This document shows positions 61,397 through 64,000 of a stretch of DNA of 64,000 nucleotides, piece by piece. Position 1 is the first letter of the stretch. The number at the start of each line of letters is the position of its first letter. A program made the translations under genes and the position numbers. Location: assembly GCF_001956695.1 (NCBI RefSeq), contig NZ_CP019070.1:992001-1056000 (forward strand). Direction: 5' to 3'. Under the pieces are notes generated by a model. The model saw only the letters and a list, made by a program, of their open reading frames with translations, made no database searches and had not been told where the DNA came from. The stretch is from Poseidonibacter parvus (GTDB lineage Bacteria > Campylobacterota > Campylobacteria > Campylobacterales > Arcobacteraceae).

Positions 61397-64000
61397 ATGT
61401 TTAATAATGTAATCCGTCCATCTATTCTTGGAAAATTTTTAAATAAATATTCTAAAATAGAGTATGATAATAAATATTTATATCTATTTATTAAGAATAA
61501 ACAAGAAGAAAGTTTTAGTTGGAGAGAAGCAACTGGTTTTGTTAAAATTAATTCTAGCATATTTAGTTCAAGCATAGAATTTACTTTTGATTCAACTCAT
61601 TTGAAAATCGACTTTCTTAGAAAATCTGATTGTAAAAATAGTTTTAATGTTATAAATGAATTTCTTAAAAATATTATAGATGAAAGAATTATTAACAAGA
61701 AGAATATACTTTATAAATATACTCAGTTAGAATATTTAAGAGATTCAAATGTTGTAACGCTAGAAAATGAATTACTTCCATTATTTAACTCATATAATAA
61801 TCAAAGAGAGTACTGGGATAAAAGCCTTTCCATAGAATCATGCAAGTTTCTTAATGGTTATTTAGAATATTTTCCTCTTACTGAACTGTCTATAAAACAA
61901 TTACGTGAAGAGTTTGAATCTAAGACTTTAAATAATAGGTCATCTTTCTATGATAAAATTGAATCAAATCCCCTTACTGAAGAACAACGACTTGCAGTAA
62001 TTAGAGATAATGATAGAAATTTAGTTTTAGCTGCAGCAGGTACAGGTAAAACATCTGTAATGGTAGCTAAAGCTCTTGATATTATTGATAGAGGAATAGC
62101 AGAATCAGAGAATATATTAATTCTTGCATATAATAAAGATGCATCTAAAGAACTACAAGATCGATTAAATTTTAGAGGAAAAGACGTTTTTTCTGATGAT
62201 AATAAAAAACCTCAAATTAAAACATTTCATGCACTAGGTAGAGAGATTCTATTTAATGCAAAAAAATCTGTTAAGATATCTGTCTTTAGTGAAAAACCTG
62301 AAACTCTTGAAAAGTGGATTTCGGAATGGTTTGTAACTAAAATGGAATCTGACGATAAATTTATGGAAAAGTTTATTAACTTAAGTTATCAAGCAATAAA
62401 TCCTTTTGATTTCAAATCAAAAGAAGAATATGATAGCTATATTCGTGATAACGATTATTTAACTCTTCAAGATGAATATGTTAGAGGATATCAAGAACTA
62501 TTGATAGCAAATTGGTTATATCTAAATGGTATAGAATATGAATATGAACCTTCATATGTTTCAAAACAAAGAGTTGAAATTGGGTTTGATTATAGACCTG
62601 ATTTCTTTCTAACTGATTATGATATATATCTTGAACATTTTGGTATTGATAGAGTAGGAAATACGAGAGTAGATATAGATAAAGATAAATACAATTATGA
62701 AATTGAACAAAAAAGAGACCTTCATAATAGTTTTAATACTAAGCTTATTGAAACATATCATTATAATTGGACTGAAAAAAATTTAGAAAGTACTCTTTAC
62801 CAACATGCAGTTGATAATTGTATAACAATTAAAAAACGACCAAAAGATGAAATCTTTGAAAGACTTAATAAAACTGAATTCTTAGTTGATGGGATAAAAC
62901 GATACTTAAAATGTCTTCAAGCAATTAGAGTGGAAAGACTATCGGATACTGATATATACACTCGTTTAGAAGAAGAAAAGATAGTAAATCCTAAAGAGTA
63001 TACAGAACTATTGTCATCTATTCATAGTGCGTATGTAGAAGAACTTAGAATACAAGACTCTATTGATTTTGATGATATGATCATTAGAGCAATTACAGAG
63101 GTTAACAATAAAAACTTTAAACCTAAATGGACTCACATATTAGTAGATGAGTTTCAAGATATTTCTGCTGCAAGAATGGAGTTTTTAAATAGTTTAATTG
63201 AAAATGGTCCTTCTCCAAGATTAACTGTCGTAGGAGATGATTGGCAATCAATATACCGTTTCTCTGGTGGAAAGCTTGAATTGACTACTCAATTTGAATC
63301 ACGCATTGGTTCATGTTCCACAACAATGCTCCAAAAAACATTTAGATATAACAATAGCATCGCATTTACTGCAGGTGAATTTGTTATGCAAAACCCTGAA
63401 CAGTATAAAAAAAATGTAGTTACTCATACCCACGTAAATTCATCCCAAGTATATTTATTAGATAGTCAAGTTTCAAAGGTTGAAAATTTAGAATTAAAAA
63501 CTCTTAGAGTCATAGAAGAAATCATTAAAAATGAACCTAATGCTTCAATCTCTATTATTGCCAGATATAGATATTTATTGAAAAATACAAAAAAAGAAGT
63601 TTCAAAATATCTACCAAAAAAAGAGATAAAGTACTGGACATTTCATGGGTCAAAAGGATTAGAATCAGATTATTGTATTTTAATTGGTTTCTTCCAAGGA
63701 AAAAAAGGATTCCCAAATGAAAATAAAGAAGAATCTGTAGTAGAAGCACTATTACCTTCTTTGGATACATTTGAACACTCAGAAGAAAGAAGATTACTTT
63801 ACGTTGGAATTACTAGAGCAAAAAAGAAGAGCTATTTAATAGCAGACCCTAAAGCAACTTCAGTGTTTATAAATGAACTATTATCACCAAAGTTTAAATT
63901 ACATATTGCATCAAAAAGTTTTAATGAGAAATATAGAGAAATCTTTAAATGTAATGTATGTACAACTGGATACTATAAAATAAGAAAAGGGGAGTATGGC
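61397..64000 (+). CDS. UvrD/helicase IV-like superfamily 1 helicase (3' end beyond the window)
   Basis: 868 residues visible from the ATG at 61397 (ribosome site AGGAGAAGT), open to the window end. Motifs: TEEQRLAVI (Q-motif), AAAGTGKTSVMV (Walker A), TFHALGREIL, HILVDEFQDIS (Walker B), VVGDDWQSIYRFSGG, FHGSKGLESDYCILIG and EERRLLYVGITRAK. The N-terminal ~200 residues match the helicase IV (HelD)-type extension. At the very end CNVC opens a zinc finger (CNVCTTGYYKIRKGEYG). A 3'-5' DNA helicase; could be housekeeping or part of a defence pair. No gene is seen at 61277-61396. Confidence 0.88.
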   Translation, partial: MFNNVIRPSILGKFLNKYSKIEYDNKYLYLFIKNKQEESFSWREATGFVKINSSIFSSSIEFTFDSTHLKIDFLRKSDCKNSFNVINEFLKNIIDERIINKKNILYKYTQLEYLRDSNVVTLENELLPLFNSYNNQREYWDKSLSIESCKFLNGYLEYFPLTELSIKQLREEFESKTLNNRSSFYDKIESNPLTEEQRLAVIRDNDRNLVLAAAGTGKTSVMVAKALDIIDRGIAESENILILAYNKDASKELQDRLNFRGKDVFSDDNKKPQIKTFHALGREILFNAKKSVKISVFSEKPETLEKWISEWFVTKMESDDKFMEKFINLSYQAINPFDFKSKEEYDSYIRDNDYLTLQDEYVRGYQELLIANWLYLNGIEYEYEPSYVSKQRVEIGFDYRPDFFLTDYDIYLEHFGIDRVGNTRVDIDKDKYNYEIEQKRDLHNSFNTKLIETYHYNWTEKNLESTLYQHAVDNCITIKKRPKDEIFERLNKTEFLVDGIKRYLKCLQAIRVERLSDTDIYTRLEEEKIVNPKEYTELLSSIHSAYVEELRIQDSIDFDDMIIRAITEVNNKNFKPKWTHILVDEFQDISAARMEFLNSLIENGPSPRLTVVGDDWQSIYRFSGGKLELTTQFESRIGSCSTTMLQKTFRYNNSIAFTAGEFVMQNPEQYKKNVVTHTHVNSSQVYLLDSQVSKVENLELKTLRVIEEIIKNEPNASISIIARYRYLLKNTKKEVSKYLPKKEIKYWTFHGSKGLESDYCILIGFFQGKKGFPNENKEESVVEALLPSLDTFEHSEERRLLYVGITRAKKKSYLIADPKATSVFINELLSPKFKLHIASKSFNEKYREIFKCNVCTTGYYKIRKGEYG

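Noticed and set aside
1-64000. CRISPR array
   Set aside because: No regularly spaced short repeats with unique spacers and no cas-like gene were seen; the module-boundary repeats are far apart and irregular.

Overview
The window is AT-rich, has compact operons, and carries gene families typical of Campylobacterota: a ~1,060-residue NAD-glutamate dehydrogenase, a Campylobacterota-type outer-membrane porin, and OmpR-type regulators with short operator repeats. The best guess is a member of Arcobacteraceae (Arcobacter sensu lato). This is inferred from gene content; no rRNA or marker-gene comparison was possible.

Positions 1-7,360 look like core chromosome: the end of an iron superoxide dismutase gene, a Lcl/DUF1566 protein, an agmatinase-family ureohydrolase, an AlkC-like base-excision protein overlapping a YbaK-type deacylase, the large NAD-glutamate dehydrogenase and a small membrane protein. 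From 7.5 kb to the end nearly everything is accessory. A phage-type integrase and a small excisionase-like gene are followed by almost 2 kb without genes, which holds a strikingly structured segment (9.94-10.65 kb) that I read as a candidate large noncoding RNA. A broken helix-turn-helix gene follows.

Positions 11.4-28.9 kb are a copper/silver resistance island: a CusCBA-type efflux pump with a FixH/YtkA-like metal-binding protein, a histidine kinase, a porin, two OmpR-family response regulators, small SHOCT proteins, monoheme cytochromes, a copper P-type ATPase with chaperone and ArsR repressor, a heme-binding protein, a multicopper oxidase and a DUF411 protein. A recurring motif (TGTGGAAGGAATATGGAAA and variants) sits in front of several of these units and probably is the binding site of one response regulator. 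The island and the next two modules (ArsR + SO_0444-type permease; MOSC protein) are separated by related repeats containing GTTCAACAACCTGTA, always just beyond the 3' end of a minus-strand module, a cassette-like layout.

Positions 31.8-34.9 kb carry plasmid-like functions: a ParF/ParG-type partition pair, and a Y-family polymerase divergent from an S24 repressor. Positions 35.2-43.3 kb are a defence cluster: type I restriction-modification (hsdM, hsdS, hsdR) with a Shedu (DUF4263) nuclease gene between hsdS and hsdR and an unrecognised 446-residue protein after hsdR, then two tiny coupled ORFs. A second, divergent tyrosine recombinase and small membrane and HTH genes follow.

The most interesting part is 46.96-60.81 kb. 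An endonuclease I gene (endA) is split in two: its 5' part ends at about 47,211 and its 3' part resumes at about 60,371. The ~13.2 kb between is a mobile element with its own intact endA, three consecutive tyrosine-recombinase-like genes plus a small coiled-coil gene, and a cargo consisting of a 1,929-residue protein (DUF4297/Cap4-like nuclease, P-loop STAND-type NTPase, long repeat-rich C-terminus) and a partner gene with a HEPN-like RNSVAHG motif that is broken by a stop codon and a frameshift. Both element ends carry inverted TGGACA/TGTMCA motifs. I regard this nuclease-STAND + HEPN pair as the best candidate for an undescribed antiphage system. The window closes with a winged-helix protein and the start of a UvrD-like helicase.
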